Shown here piece by piece: positions 20,842 to 29,574 of a stretch of 64,000 nt of DNA (the stretch's first letter is position 1; each line of letters opens with the position of its first letter). The notes under the pieces are model-generated. The model was not told the DNA's origin. It did not search any database and was given only the letters and a program-made list of their open reading frames with translations. Both the position numbers and the translations under genes were made by a program. The DNA comes from Oligoflexia bacterium (GTDB lineage: Bacteria > Bdellovibrionota_G > JANQFH01). The DNA is taken from NCBI GenBank assembly GCA_028277945.1, contig JANQFH010000024.1:1-64000 (forward strand). Direction: 5' to 3'.

Positions 20842-21648
20842 TTAAGAAGATGCCACCTGACTTAGAGGCACGTTTGTTCGCGCTTGGCGCTGCAAAAACT
20901 CGTTGGTTAACTGCAGATAGGCAACCGCACCCTTGCACTGAATATCATACAAAACAATCGGCTTGCCAAAACTCGGCGCTTCAGAGAGCCGCACGTTGCG
21001 CGGAACGACGTTGGCGAAGACCTGCGACTTGAAGTGTGAGCGCACCTCTTTTTCAACTTCTCGGGCCAGACGGTTGCGGGCATCGTGCATGGTAAGCAAA
21101 ACACCCTCGACTACAAGGTTGCGGTTGTAGTTGAGTTGGATGAGTTCAATAGTGTGCAAGAGGTGTGATAGCCCCTCCATGGCAAGATACTCCGATTGCA
21201 GGGGAATGAGCACCGAGTCTGCCGCCGTCATGGCGTTGACGGTAAGTAGTCCCAGCGACGGCGGACAGTCCACAAAGATAAAGTCAAACCGTTGTCGCAA
21301 GGGCTGCAACAGGTTGGTCAGCAGTTGCTCCCGTCCCTCAACCTCACCCATCTCCATATCAACGCCAATGAGGTCTTTATGTCCTGGAATCAGCTTTAAG
21401 CAGTCCAAAGCCGTATCCACAATCGCCGCGTGGGCTGGTAACTCTCCTGTAAGTAGTCGGTAGAGGTTTTGCTCTTGGCTCACTTCAGCAGTAATACCTA
21501 GGGCGCTGGTGGCGTTGGCCTGGGGATCGATATCCAACAGCAGTACTCTGCGTTCGGCAGCTGCCAGTCCAGCCGCCAAGTTGACCGCTGTGGTGGTCTT
21601 GCCCACCCCGCCTTTTTGATTGGCAATGACAATAACCTTAGCACTCAT
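20842..21648 (-). CDS. parA: Chromosome partitioning ATPase ParA (Soj)
   Basis: A Walker-type cytoskeletal ATPase that binds DNA and moves ParB-parS complexes. The 268-residue protein begins with the deviant Walker A motif [14 protein letters not shown] (residues about 11-24), then [11 protein letters not shown] and the Walker [12 protein letters not shown]. It lacks an N-terminal HTH, as expected for chromosomal Soj-type ParA. It lies between parB and a small HTH protein in a probable three-gene operon. Confidence 0.97.
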   Translation of the reverse strand: MSAKVIVIANQKGGVGKTTTAVNLAAGLAAAERRVLLLDIDPQANATSALGITAEVSQEQNLYRLLTGELPAHAAIVDTALDCLKLIPGHKDLIGVDMEMGEVEGREQLLTNLLQPLRQRFDFIFVDCPPSLGLLTVNAMTAADSVLIPLQSEYLAMEGLSHLLHTIELIQLNYNRNLVVEGVLLTMHDARNRLAREVEKEVRSHFKSQVFANVVPRNVRLSEAPSFGKPIVLYDIQCKGAVAYLQLTNEFLQRQARTNVPLSQVASS

Positions 21649-21674
21649 CTAGATATTCCCTAATAAGGTACGGC

Positions 21675-22118
21675 CTAAACGGTGACTCCTGGAAGCTGGA
21701 GTCGTCCAGTTTTGTTTTCACCCTTTCCAAAGACTAGGTTTTCTAAGATGCGCACGTAGTTGGTCAGCTCTGCCACCCGCTGTTTTTCTGCGTTGAGCTG
21801 CTGCTGCATCTCTTCAAAGCTACGCTCCTTCTCCGCTACCAAACGATCGCTCATCAGCAGGTAGCTGTTAAGCGCCTTCGAGCTAAAGGCGATGAGTTCC
21901 TTAAGCGTGGGTGAGTGCTGCATCTGCTCCGCGCCGAGAAGCGGCAAAGGGGTCGATGTCTCTGGGGCCGCTTCCGAGGACGTGGCCACGGAGCTAACCT
22001 GAACATACCAAGCACGGCCAAAGCGTTTGCCTTTAAGCTCACCGCGCTGCAGACGACGCTGGATGGTGGAGGCGCTCACACCCTGGGCAGCCGCATACTC
22101 TCGAACCGACAGCAACAT
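21675..22118 (-). CDS. HTH (MerR/excisionase-like) protein with coiled-coil tail, first gene of the parAB operon
   Basis: A 147-residue protein. Residues 1-40 form an excisionase/MerR-like HTH (VREYAAAQGVSASTIQRRLQ, then GRAWYV of the wing). A Ser/Thr/Pro-rich linker follows, and residues about 70-130 are a strong coiled coil (EKERSFEEMQQQLNAEKQRV). It ends 26 nt before parA, so co-transcription is likely. The layout of a DNA-binding head and a coiled-coil tail resembles chromosome-anchoring proteins such as RacA, but no homology to a named family was recognised. A role in origin organisation or parAB regulation is inference from position and architecture. Confidence 0.7.
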   Translation of the reverse strand: MLLSVREYAAAQGVSASTIQRRLQRGELKGKRFGRAWYVQVSSVATSSEAAPETSTPLPLLGAEQMQHSPTLKELIAFSSKALNSYLLMSDRLVAEKERSFEEMQQQLNAEKQRVAELTNYVRILENLVFGKGENKTGRLQLPGVTV

Positions 22119-22170
22119 GTTTTATCCTTTATTCTTAAGTGGTTGTCGTTTCATTGCCGTGTGATTGCTA

Positions 22171-22204
22171 GCTTTTTCGCTGCAGAGGATGCAGCGCAAA
22201 AAGC
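22171..22204. repeat. 34-nt inverted repeat (hairpin) in the parAB/rpsB divergent region
   Basis: Arms of about 14 bp, including CGCTGCA and TGCAGCG and flanked by T5 and A5, face each other around the 5-nt loop GAGGA with a single-base bulge. It is placed between the start of the HTH-parAB operon and the rpsB promoter. There is no T-run after the stem on either strand, so it is not a standard terminator; it could be an operator or an RNA hairpin. Confidence 0.55.
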
Positions 22205-22260
22205 CGCCTCCCTCTTGCATAGCCAAGATCGCGCGCTAAAGCAAGCCAGCACTGCGGGTG

Positions 22261-22289
22261 TTGACAAACCCTTGGCAGACGAGCATGAT
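22261..22289 (+). promoter_or_regulatory. rpsB: Probable sigma-70 promoter of the rpsB operon
   Basis: A perfect TTGACA (22261-22266) and CATGAT (22284-22289, four of six matches) are 17 nt apart. This would place the start of transcription near 22296 and give a leader of about 130 nt upstream of rpsB, which contains the S2-type motif. Consensus match only. Confidence 0.6.
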
Positions 22290-22295
22290 GCCAGC

Positions 22296-22424
22296 GATTC
22301 TGTAAGAAAACACACGCTGCCCAGCCTGTCTGCAGGGGGTGCTCGTTACAACCGAGGATGGTGTCGGGTTCCTGTAGATGCCGCAGCGGAGGCTTAACCA
22401 ACTCGAATTTCTAAGGAGACAAGT
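22296..22424 (+). promoter_or_regulatory. rpsB leader with S2-autoregulation-like motif
   Basis: The 5' leader of rpsB ends with GGAGGCTTAACCAACTC (22388-22404), very close to the GGAGGCATAACCCCAACTC of the Escherichia coli rpsB leader through which protein S2 represses rpsB-tsf translation. Upstream, GC-rich segments (GCTGCCCAGCC and CTGCAGGGGG) can form stems. The AAGGAGA ribosome-binding site follows about 6 nt before the ATG. Regulation by S2 is inferred from the motif and position. Confidence 0.6.
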
Positions 22425-23249
22425 ATGATTGAAGTGACCGTACGCGATCTTATGCAAGCGGGCGCTCATTTTGGCCATCAAACCAAGCGGTGGGATCCAA
22501 AGATGCGGCCTTACATCTTTACCTCAAGGGGCGGTGTCCACATTATCGATCTCGATCAAACCCTGATCGCTCTCAAGCAGGCGTATAACTTTATCACTGA
22601 GGTGGTTGCCAATGGTAACCAGGTGCTCTTTGTCGGCACCAAACGTCAAGCCCAAGATATTATTCTCGAACAGTGTCAACAGATTGACATGCCTTACGTG
22701 GTTTACCGTTGGTTGGGCGGAACCCTTACCAACTTTTTTACCATCCGTGGTTCCATCCATCGGCTAGAGGAGCTTGAGGCCATTCTAGCGGACGAAAACA
22801 AACAACGGGACTACGTCAAAAAAGAGCTGGTGAAGATGGGCAAAGAGGCCGCCAAGCTGAGTAAAAACTTGAAAGGCATTCTTGAGATGAAACGATTGCC
22901 TGGAGCGATGTTTGTCATCGACCCTAACACAGAACGCATTGCCGTTGCCGAAGCCAAGCGTCTTCATATACCTGTGGTTGCCGTGGTTGATACCAACTGC
23001 AACCCCGACCCCATAGACTTTACCATTCCTGCCAATGATGACGCGCTGAAGTCCATTGAGCTCTTTACGCGCAGCATGGCAGATGCCTGTCGACAGGGCA
23101 GGATCTTATTTGAGGAAAGGGTCCAGGCAGAAGCACAACAAGAAAAAGAGGCGCAGGCAGAACCACAGGAAAGCGGTGACGTACCAGCTGGCAAAAATGG
23201 TGCGGCCATAGAAGAGAATAAACAAGCTATGCCGCTTTCGAGTGAGTGA
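22425..23249 (+). CDS. rpsB: 30S ribosomal protein S2
   Basis: A protein of the small subunit head, required for S1 binding. The 274-residue protein carries the family signatures VTVRDLMQAGAHFGHQTKRW and the PGAMFVIDPNTERIAV region. Compared with the usual length of about 240 it has a C-terminal tail of roughly 45 residues rich in Gln, Glu, Ala and Pro, probably disordered. It is the first gene of a long plus-strand run and is preceded by the S2-type leader. Confidence 0.98.
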   Translation: MIEVTVRDLMQAGAHFGHQTKRWDPKMRPYIFTSRGGVHIIDLDQTLIALKQAYNFITEVVANGNQVLFVGTKRQAQDIILEQCQQIDMPYVVYRWLGGTLTNFFTIRGSIHRLEELEAILADENKQRDYVKKELVKMGKEAAKLSKNLKGILEMKRLPGAMFVIDPNTERIAVAEAKRLHIPVVAVVDTNCNPDPIDFTIPANDDALKSIELFTRSMADACRQGRILFEERVQAEAQQEKEAQAEPQESGDVPAGKNGAAIEENKQAMPLSSE

Positions 23250-23261
23250 GGGTAAATAACC

Positions 23262-23855
23262 ATGAGCATCAAAGCCGAACAGGTAAAAGAGCTGCGCAGC
23301 AAAACCGGTGCTGGATTTATGGACTGTAAGAAGGCGCTCACCGAAACCGGTGGCGACTTTGACAAAGCGGTCGATCATCTACGTAAACAGGGCATCATTG
23401 ATGCAGCAAAACGCAAGGGTAAGGCTACCACGGAAGGCGCTGTTAGTAGCTATATCCACCCAGGTGGTAAGATCGGTGTACTCATTGAAGTGAACTGCGA
23501 AACCGATTTTGTTGCGCGCACGGAAGATTTCCAAAACCTTCAGCGTGATCTCGCCATGCACGTCGCTGCCATTGCTCCTAAGTACCTTTCTAAGGACGAT
23601 GTCCCTGCTGAGGCGCTTGCGCATGAAAAAGAGATTCTTATGGAGCAGGCTCGGCAGTCTGGCAAACCAGACAATATCTTAGAGAAGATTGTCGAGGGAA
23701 GGTTGAAGAAGTTTTACTCAGAACAGTGCTTTTTAGAACAGCCGTTTGTGAAAGACGAAGACAAGCGCGTGCAGGAAATCATCGATGCGGTAGCTGGCAA
23801 GCTAGGAGAAAACATCCAGGTACGACGTTTTTGCCGCTACGAACTCGGAGATTGA
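23262..23855 (+). CDS. tsf: Elongation factor Ts
   Basis: The nucleotide exchange factor for EF-Tu. The N-terminal UBA-like domain (VKELRSKTGAGFMDCKKALT) and the core motif CETDFVARTEDF are clear. At 197 residues it is the short form, lacking much of the second core repeat present in the 283-residue Escherichia coli protein; short forms are common in deltaproteobacteria, cyanobacteria and Thermus. It follows rpsB by 12 nt. Confidence 0.97.
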   Translation: MSIKAEQVKELRSKTGAGFMDCKKALTETGGDFDKAVDHLRKQGIIDAAKRKGKATTEGAVSSYIHPGGKIGVLIEVNCETDFVARTEDFQNLQRDLAMHVAAIAPKYLSKDDVPAEALAHEKEILMEQARQSGKPDNILEKIVEGRLKKFYSEQCFLEQPFVKDEDKRVQEIIDAVAGKLGENIQVRRFCRYELGD

Positions 23856-23875
23856 TGGCAAGCTGAGCAAAAAAT

Positions 23876-24607
23876 ATGGCACGTACAAAATACAAGCGCG
23901 TCCTTTTAAAGCTGAGTGGTGAGGCGTTTATGGGCGAGAAGGCTCAGGGCATCGACTATAAGATAATCAATTCTATCGCCAAACAGATTCATGAAGTTGC
24001 CAAGGGGGGCGTTGAGCTCGGTGTTGTTATTGGTGGTGGTAATATCTTTCGCGGTGTTGCCGCAGCAGCAGAGAGTGGTATTGACCAGGCCACTGCCGAC
24101 TACATGGGTATGCTAGCAACGGTTATGAATGCGCTGGCGCTGCAAGAAGCGCTAGAGCGCCTGGGCAGTCAAACACGAGTGCTCTCAGCCCTACAGATGA
24201 ACGACCTCTGTGAACCCTACATCCGACGACGTGCCAACCGTCACCTGGAAAAGAAACGTGTTGTTATCTTTGCTGCTGGCACTGGTAACCCCTTCTTTAC
24301 TACGGATACGGCGGCCAGCCTGCGAGCTATGGAAATCGGCGCGGACATCATTCTTAAGGCAACCAAAGTAGACGGTGTCTACGACAAAGACCCGGTCAAA
24401 CATGCAAATGCAAAAATGTATGATCGCCTTACCTATCTTGACTGCTTAAATAACGGCCTCAAAGTCATGGACTCGACTGCCATCTCACTCTGTATGGATA
24501 ACCACATGCCCATTCTCGTGTTTAATCTGACTACGGAGGGCAATATTCGTCGTGTCGTCCATGGAGAGGCCATCGGAACTCTGGTTGCCGAAGGAGCACG
24601 GTCATAA
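23876..24607 (+). CDS. pyrH: UMP kinase
   Basis: Phosphorylates UMP to UDP in pyrimidine nucleotide synthesis. The 243-residue amino-acid-kinase-fold protein has KLSGEAFMG near the N-terminus and [10 protein letters not shown]. The bacterial PyrH nucleotide-binding stretch [16 protein letters not shown] lies near residue 165. It overlaps the frr start by one base, indicating coupled translation. Confidence 0.97.
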   Translation: MARTKYKRVLLKLSGEAFMGEKAQGIDYKIINSIAKQIHEVAKGGVELGVVIGGGNIFRGVAAAAESGIDQATADYMGMLATVMNALALQEALERLGSQTRVLSALQMNDLCEPYIRRRANRHLEKKRVVIFAAGTGNPFFTTDTAASLRAMEIGADIILKATKVDGVYDKDPVKHANAKMYDRLTYLDCLNNGLKVMDSTAISLCMDNHMPILVFNLTTEGNIRRVVHGEAIGTLVAEGARS

Positions 24608-25164
24608 TGGACGATCCCACGGTAAAAAAACTAGAAGATCGTATGGAAAAGGCAGTTGCTAATCTAAAAAGCGAGTTTGGCAAAGTCCGTAGCAATCGTG
24701 CCTCGGTAAACTTGGTCGATAGCATACAGGTAGACTACTACGGCACCCCAACCCCGTTGAAACAGATGGCCTCTATCTCAACCCCGGAACCACGCTTGAT
24801 CACCATTACTCCTTGGGACAAGTCAGCAGCTGCCAATATTGAAAAAGCCATCCAGAAGGCAGAGCTTGGTGTCTCACCTGCCAACGACGGTAATCTCATT
24901 CGTATTAACCTGCCGCCTCTGACCGAAGAGAGACGACGTGATCTGGTGAAGATCGTTAAGAAGATGGCAGAAGAATCCAGGGTAGCACTCAGACACATTC
25001 GCCGGGACGGTAACGATGAGATTAAAAATAAATTGAAAACAAAGAGCATTACCGAAGATGATGAAAAACGGCTGCTCAAAAACATACAGGAAACCACGGA
25101 CAAGTTCGTAGCTCAAGTCGATGAGATTGCCCACAGCAAGGAAAAAGACATCATGGAAGTTTAA
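24607..25164 (+). CDS. frr: Ribosome recycling factor
   Basis: Splits post-termination ribosomes together with EF-G. The 185-residue length and the motifs KVRSNRASVNLVDSI, IRINLPPLTEERRRDLVK and RRDGNDEIKNK are diagnostic. It starts on the last base of the pyrH stop region and precedes uppS by 12 nt. Confidence 0.97.
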   Translation: MDDPTVKKLEDRMEKAVANLKSEFGKVRSNRASVNLVDSIQVDYYGTPTPLKQMASISTPEPRLITITPWDKSAAANIEKAIQKAELGVSPANDGNLIRINLPPLTEERRRDLVKIVKKMAEESRVALRHIRRDGNDEIKNKLKTKSITEDDEKRLLKNIQETTDKFVAQVDEIAHSKEKDIMEV

Positions 25165-25176
25165 GGGAGCTACCCC

Positions 25177-25965
25177 GTGTTCACCGCTTCCGATGAAAAA
25201 GCGCTCTTAGAGCAGATCGACAGTACGCTGCTGCCAAAACACATTGCCATTATCATGGATGGTAATGGTCGGTGGGCACGGCAACGACACTTGCCAAGAA
25301 TTCAAGGGCACTATAAAGGCGCGAAAACTGCTAAGAGAATCATACGTTGTTGCCACGACCTGCGTATTCCTTACCTGACACTCTACGCGTTTAGTGACGA
25401 AAACTGGTCTCGGCCATCCATAGAAGTGAACGCTTTGATGAAACTGTTAAACACTTACTTAGATAAAGAACTAAGAGAAATGATGGATAACGACATCCAA
25501 CTACGAGCCATCGGCAACCTCGACAAGCTGCCAGAGGTAATCCTGAAGTCCCTGCAGCAGACCATTGAACAAACCCGTAACAACCGTAGCCTGGTGCTGA
25601 CACTGGCACTGAGCTACAGCGGTCGCGATGAGATCATTCGCGGCATCAATAAGCTCATCAAGGCTCGAGAGCATGGCCATGCCACTGATGAAGAGGTTAC
25701 CGCAGAGTCTTTTTCTCAATGGCTCGACAGCGCTGGCTACCCTGACCCAGATCTGCTCATTCGCACGAGCGGGGAACTGCGTATCAGTAACTACATGCTT
25801 TGGCAGCTGGCCTATAGTGAGCTGCTGTTTGTCGATACACTGTGGCCAGATTTTGATGAAAGTAGTCTGTTGAAAGCGATCCTTGACTTTCAGCAGCGCA
25901 AACGGCGATTCGGTGGGCTTATCGACCGCTCTGGCTCCGCAAAGATAGTAGAGCCGAACCGATGA
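25177..25965 (+). CDS. uppS: Undecaprenyl diphosphate synthase
   Basis: Makes the C55 lipid carrier for cell-wall precursors by cis-prenyl chain elongation. The 262-residue protein contains IIMDGNGRWAR with the catalytic Asp, LTLYAFSDENWSRP, and the C-terminal RTSGELRISNYMLWQLAYSE. The start is GTG with GGGAGC upstream. cdsA, which often lies between uppS and dxr, is absent here; dxr overlaps by 4 nt. Confidence 0.96.
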   Translation: MFTASDEKALLEQIDSTLLPKHIAIIMDGNGRWARQRHLPRIQGHYKGAKTAKRIIRCCHDLRIPYLTLYAFSDENWSRPSIEVNALMKLLNTYLDKELREMMDNDIQLRAIGNLDKLPEVILKSLQQTIEQTRNNRSLVLTLALSYSGRDEIIRGINKLIKAREHGHATDEEVTAESFSQWLDSAGYPDPDLLIRTSGELRISNYMLWQLAYSELLFVDTLWPDFDESSLLKAILDFQQRKRRFGGLIDRSGSAKIVEPNR

Positions 25966-27137
25966 AGCAAAGAGCGATCGCCATTCTTGGCAGCACCGGC
26001 TCTATTGGTGTGAACAGCTTAAAACTCGTCGATCAATTCCCAAAACACTTTCGCGTTGAAACGCTCGCCGCTGGGCAAAACATTCGCTTGTTAGCGCAAC
26101 AGGTCAACAAGTATCGGCCGCGACTTGTCTCCATCCGCAATGCAGCCGACATCCCCAAGCTTGAGGCAATGCTAGCAAAAGACTTGGGTTTGGAGATTCA
26201 TAGTGGTGACGAGGGTGCCGAGAAAGCCGCCAGCCTACCCACAGTTGATGTGGTCGTGAGTGCCATTGTCGGTTTTGCTGGCGTTAGACCAACACTGGCA
26301 GCCATTGACGCTGATAAGCTGGTTGCACTGGCAAACAAAGAGAGCATCGTAGCCGCTGGTGATCTGATCATGCAAAGAGTAAAGACAACCGAGTCTATGC
26401 TCATACCTGTGGACAGTGAACACAGCGCTATTTTTCAAACCATGCACGGTCGCCTCCACGATGAAGTGGCAAAACTGCAACACATTATCTTGACTGCCTC
26501 TGGAGGTCCCTTTTTGCATGTGGATGCGCAAGAGTTACAAAAGGTAACGCCGCAAGAGGCGTTGCAACATCCAACCTGGCAGATGGGAGCAAAAATCACC
26601 ATTGATTCTGCCACCATGATGAACAAGGGTCTTGAAGTAATCGAAGCAACACGGCTGTTCAACATTCCAGCAGATAAGGTGAAAGTACAGATACATCCAC
26701 AGAGCATCATCCACTCGCTCATCGAATACGTGGACGGTTCGATGCTGGCTCAGCTTGGTATTACCGACATGCGTGGACCGTTGGTCTACGCCATGGCTTA
26801 CCCCGATCGACTGCACCGGGCTCTGCCTTCGTTGTCTTTGAGTGAAGTCGGTAACCTGAGCTTTTTCGACCCAGACTTTAACAAGTTTCCCTGTCTGCGT
26901 CTCGCCTACGAGGCCGCCAATGTTGGTCAGTCAATGCCAACTGTACTGAATGCAGCCAACGAAATCTGTGTGGCTGCCTTTCTCAAAAAAGAGATTAGCT
27001 TTCCCGATATTGCCCGCTATATTGAGAAGGTGCTCGAACAGCACCAAGTAGCAAAACTGCACTCTCTAGATCAGGTCTGCACTACAGACGCTTGGGCACG
27101 TGAACAGACCAAAAAGCTCATACAGGAGGAGTTGTAA
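25962..27137 (+). CDS. dxr: 1-deoxy-D-xylulose 5-phosphate reductoisomerase
   Basis: The second step of the non-mevalonate isoprenoid pathway, converting DXP to MEP with NADPH. The 391-residue protein shows the NADPH-binding GSTGSIGVNSL at residues about 10-20, the active-site loop LALANKESIVAAG-like segment (KLVALANKESIVAAG), PVDSEHSAIFQ, and the metal/substrate region SGGPFL and TIDSATMMNKGLEVIEA. It overlaps uppS by 4 nt, linking isoprenoid supply and lipid carrier synthesis. Confidence 0.97.
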   Translation: MKQRAIAILGSTGSIGVNSLKLVDQFPKHFRVETLAAGQNIRLLAQQVNKYRPRLVSIRNAADIPKLEAMLAKDLGLEIHSGDEGAEKAASLPTVDVVVSAIVGFAGVRPTLAAIDADKLVALANKESIVAAGDLIMQRVKTTESMLIPVDSEHSAIFQTMHGRLHDEVAKLQHIILTASGGPFLHVDAQELQKVTPQEALQHPTWQMGAKITIDSATMMNKGLEVIEATRLFNIPADKVKVQIHPQSIIHSLIEYVDGSMLAQLGITDMRGPLVYAMAYPDRLHRALPSLSLSEVGNLSFFDPDFNKFPCLRLAYEAANVGQSMPTVLNAANEICVAAFLKKEISFPDIARYIEKVLEQHQVAKLHSLDQVCTTDAWAREQTKKLIQEEL

Positions 27138-27140
27138 AAT

Positions 27141-28799
27141 ATGTCAGGCTTGCTTGCCTTCATTATTCTCTTTGGAGTTCTTGTCTTCATCCATGAACTT
27201 GGCCATTTTATCATGGCAAAGTACTTCAAGGTTGGCGTAGAAAAGTTTGCCCTGGGTTATGGTCCCAAGGTGGTCGGCAAAAAGATTGGCGAGACCGAGT
27301 ACCTCATAGCTGCCTTTCCGCTCGGTGGTTATGTCAAAATGGTTGGGGATGATCCTGAAGACGAAGCCACGGTGTTGGATTCTGGGGCTGAGCTATCAGC
27401 GGATAGCTTTCTCGCCAAGCCAGCGTGGCAACGCATTCTCATTGTCCTCATGGGGCCTATTGCCAACCTGCTGCTGCCACTCATCCTATTTACCGGTCTC
27501 TTTATGTTCGGCCAACCCTACCTGAGCAACGAGGTTGGCCATGTTTCTGCGGACTCACCCGCTGCAGAGGCGGGCTTGCTTCCTGGAGACCGTATTGTCG
27601 CAATTGATGCGCAGCCAGTCAAAAAGTGGAGTCAGCTTGCTAAGATCATAAAAGAGAGTGCAGCAAAACCACTGCAGCTCACCGTAGAAAGACAACAGAC
27701 AACGACCCAGCTGCAGGTAACACCCAAAACAACCGACGGTCTCAACCCGTTTGGTGAAACCATCCAGGTTGGCAGTATCGGTATCAATCCACAGAGCTTT
27801 GCACTCCACCTCCACATCCCTGACACAAACTCAACGGCTGCCCAGGCCGGGCTACAGAGTGGTGATCTGCTGGTTGCGGTTGACGAGGTTGCCGTACGCT
27901 ATCCTTGGCAGATTAGAGAGCGGCTACAGCAGAGTCAGGCCAAACAGGTGACGCTAGCAGTACAGCGCGGAGAACAGCAAAAGGATGTCTTTTTGCAAAA
28001 GTCACTGCTGCTTGCCAACAGCGGTGAGATGACACTGCACCTCGCTGGCATCTTTCTGCAAGAGCTGGTCATTAACCAAATTATGGAAGAGAGCATTGCC
28101 GCGGATAAGGGTATTCAACATCATGACATTATGATCGCTGTTAACGATAAGCCCCTATTAAGCTGGTTTAGTTTTCAAGAGATTGTCCAGAACAACCAAG
28201 GTGAGGCGCTCAACCTAACCATTTTACGTGAAGGTCAGCTGCGTCCCATAGACATCCGTCCCCGTATGGTCGAACAAACGGAGGAGCTGACCGGACAGAC
28301 CTTTCGTCAACGTATGCTTGGCGTCACTACCAAGGGGGAGATACGCTCCGACACCATTCTCACAGAACGGGTTCTCAACCCCATACGCGCCTTTGCCATG
28401 AGCTTTGAGCGCTGTTTTGAGATCACGCGCTTGACCGTAATCGGCTTTGGCAAGCTTATCTCCGGTAAGATCTCCAGTAAGAGCCTGGGTGGGCCTATCC
28501 TCATTTACCAGCTCGCAGGTAGATCTTGGCGTAGTGGTTTTCATTCTTTTATGAACATGCTGGTGCTCATCAGCATCACCCTTGGGGTTCTCAACCTACT
28601 ACCGATTCCTGTGCTTGATGGCGGTCACATCATGTTCTACACAGCTGAGCTGATTATGGGCAGACCTGTAAAAGCGCGTACCCGCCAGCTGGCGCAGCAG
28701 GTTGGCATTATCCTGCTTCTCGGCTTGATGATCTTTGCCTTTTATAATGATCTTACGCGCATTGGTTGGTTGAACTGGCTGCAAGGGGTCTTCTCTTAG
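27141..28799 (+). CDS. rseP: Site-2 intramembrane metalloprotease RseP with three PDZ domains
   Basis: A membrane zinc protease that cleaves anti-sigma factors and remnant signal peptides. The HELGH zinc motif is at residues 18-22, and the third ligand motif PIPVLDGGH precedes the last membrane helix. At 552 residues it is about 100 longer than the 450-residue Escherichia coli RseP. Three consecutive PDZ-like units are visible: around SPAAEAGLLPGDRIVAIDA, STAAQAGLQSGDLLVAVDE, and AADKGIQHHDIMIAVNDK. The usual number is two. It follows dxr by 3 nt and abuts tsaB. Confidence 0.95.
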   Translation: MSGLLAFIILFGVLVFIHELGHFIMAKYFKVGVEKFALGYGPKVVGKKIGETEYLIAAFPLGGYVKMVGDDPEDEATVLDSGAELSADSFLAKPAWQRILIVLMGPIANLLLPLILFTGLFMFGQPYLSNEVGHVSADSPAAEAGLLPGDRIVAIDAQPVKKWSQLAKIIKESAAKPLQLTVERQQTTTQLQVTPKTTDGLNPFGETIQVGSIGINPQSFALHLHIPDTNSTAAQAGLQSGDLLVAVDEVAVRYPWQIRERLQQSQAKQVTLAVQRGEQQKDVFLQKSLLLANSGEMTLHLAGIFLQELVINQIMEESIAADKGIQHHDIMIAVNDKPLLSWFSFQEIVQNNQGEALNLTILREGQLRPIDIRPRMVEQTEELTGQTFRQRMLGVTTKGEIRSDTILTERVLNPIRAFAMSFERCFEITRLTVIGFGKLISGKISSKSLGGPILIYQLAGRSWRSGFHSFMNMLVLISITLGVLNLLPIPVLDGGHIMFYTAELIMGRPVKARTRQLAQQVGIILLLGLMIFAFYNDLTRIGWLNWLQGVFS

Positions 28800-29516
28800 A
28801 TGCTGGTTCTCAGTTGTGATACCTCGCATCGGCTAGGCTCGCTGGCACTCTGTGAAGACGAACAGTTGATTGCTGAGGACCACTTTGAGCCGGCCGCCGA
28901 AAAGATTCTCGTTTGCCTTGAAGATCTGCTGCAGCGCCAACACTATGATCTTAAGGACATTGATCTGTTTGCTGTCACCCATGGTCCGGGATCCTTCACT
29001 GGTCTGCGCATTGGCTTAAGCGTCATGAAAACGCTTGCCCATCTCTACCACAAGCCCACTGTTGGCGTTTCAACGCTCGCAGCACTCGCACTTACCTATG
29101 CCAAAAGTAAGAGGTGCTTTGGCGTACCGCTTATGCCGTTACTCTATGCCGGCAGCGACGAGTACTACGGTGCCGTCTATGCGTGTGATGAAGATCATAT
29201 GCACATGATCCTGCTACCGCAGCTTGTAACTGCTGCCAACCTATTACTACAGCTTCCTAAGACAACCCAGCTCTTTGGGGAGGGCTTGGTAACGCTGTTA
29301 AACAGCAGTAAAGTAAAGAGCGCTCTGCAAAAACGGCGCGATCTTGTGGTGGACAGCACCGCCAATCAGGGTCCCTCACCTCACGCCGTTGCTCTACTCA
29401 GCTTGCAGGCATTCGCCCAGGGCAAGGATCTGTTGCATGCCAGCAGCCAGCCCGATTACCTAAGAGTTTCGGAAGCTGAAAGAAAACGGGGTGTTGAGCT
29501 AGACTACGGGGCTTGA
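28800..29516 (+). CDS. tsaB: tRNA threonylcarbamoyladenosine biosynthesis protein TsaB
   Basis: TsaB is an inactive ASKHA-fold partner of TsaD and TsaE needed for the t6A37 modification of tRNAs. The 238-residue protein contains the N-terminal LSCDTSHRLGSLAL and the family signature VTHGPGSFTGLRIGLSVMK. The gene starts immediately after the rseP stop, so the two are co-translated. tsaD and tsaE are not in the window. Confidence 0.93.
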   Translation: MLVLSCDTSHRLGSLALCEDEQLIAEDHFEPAAEKILVCLEDLLQRQHYDLKDIDLFAVTHGPGSFTGLRIGLSVMKTLAHLYHKPTVGVSTLAALALTYAKSKRCFGVPLMPLLYAGSDEYYGAVYACDEDHMHMILLPQLVTAANLLLQLPKTTQLFGEGLVTLLNSSKVKSALQKRRDLVVDSTANQGPSPHAVALLSLQAFAQGKDLLHASSQPDYLRVSEAERKRGVELDYGA

Positions 29517-29574
29517 ACTTCTAAGGATTGGCTTCTGTTTGACACGCCCTCTACGACTGCCATATAGGAAACAC

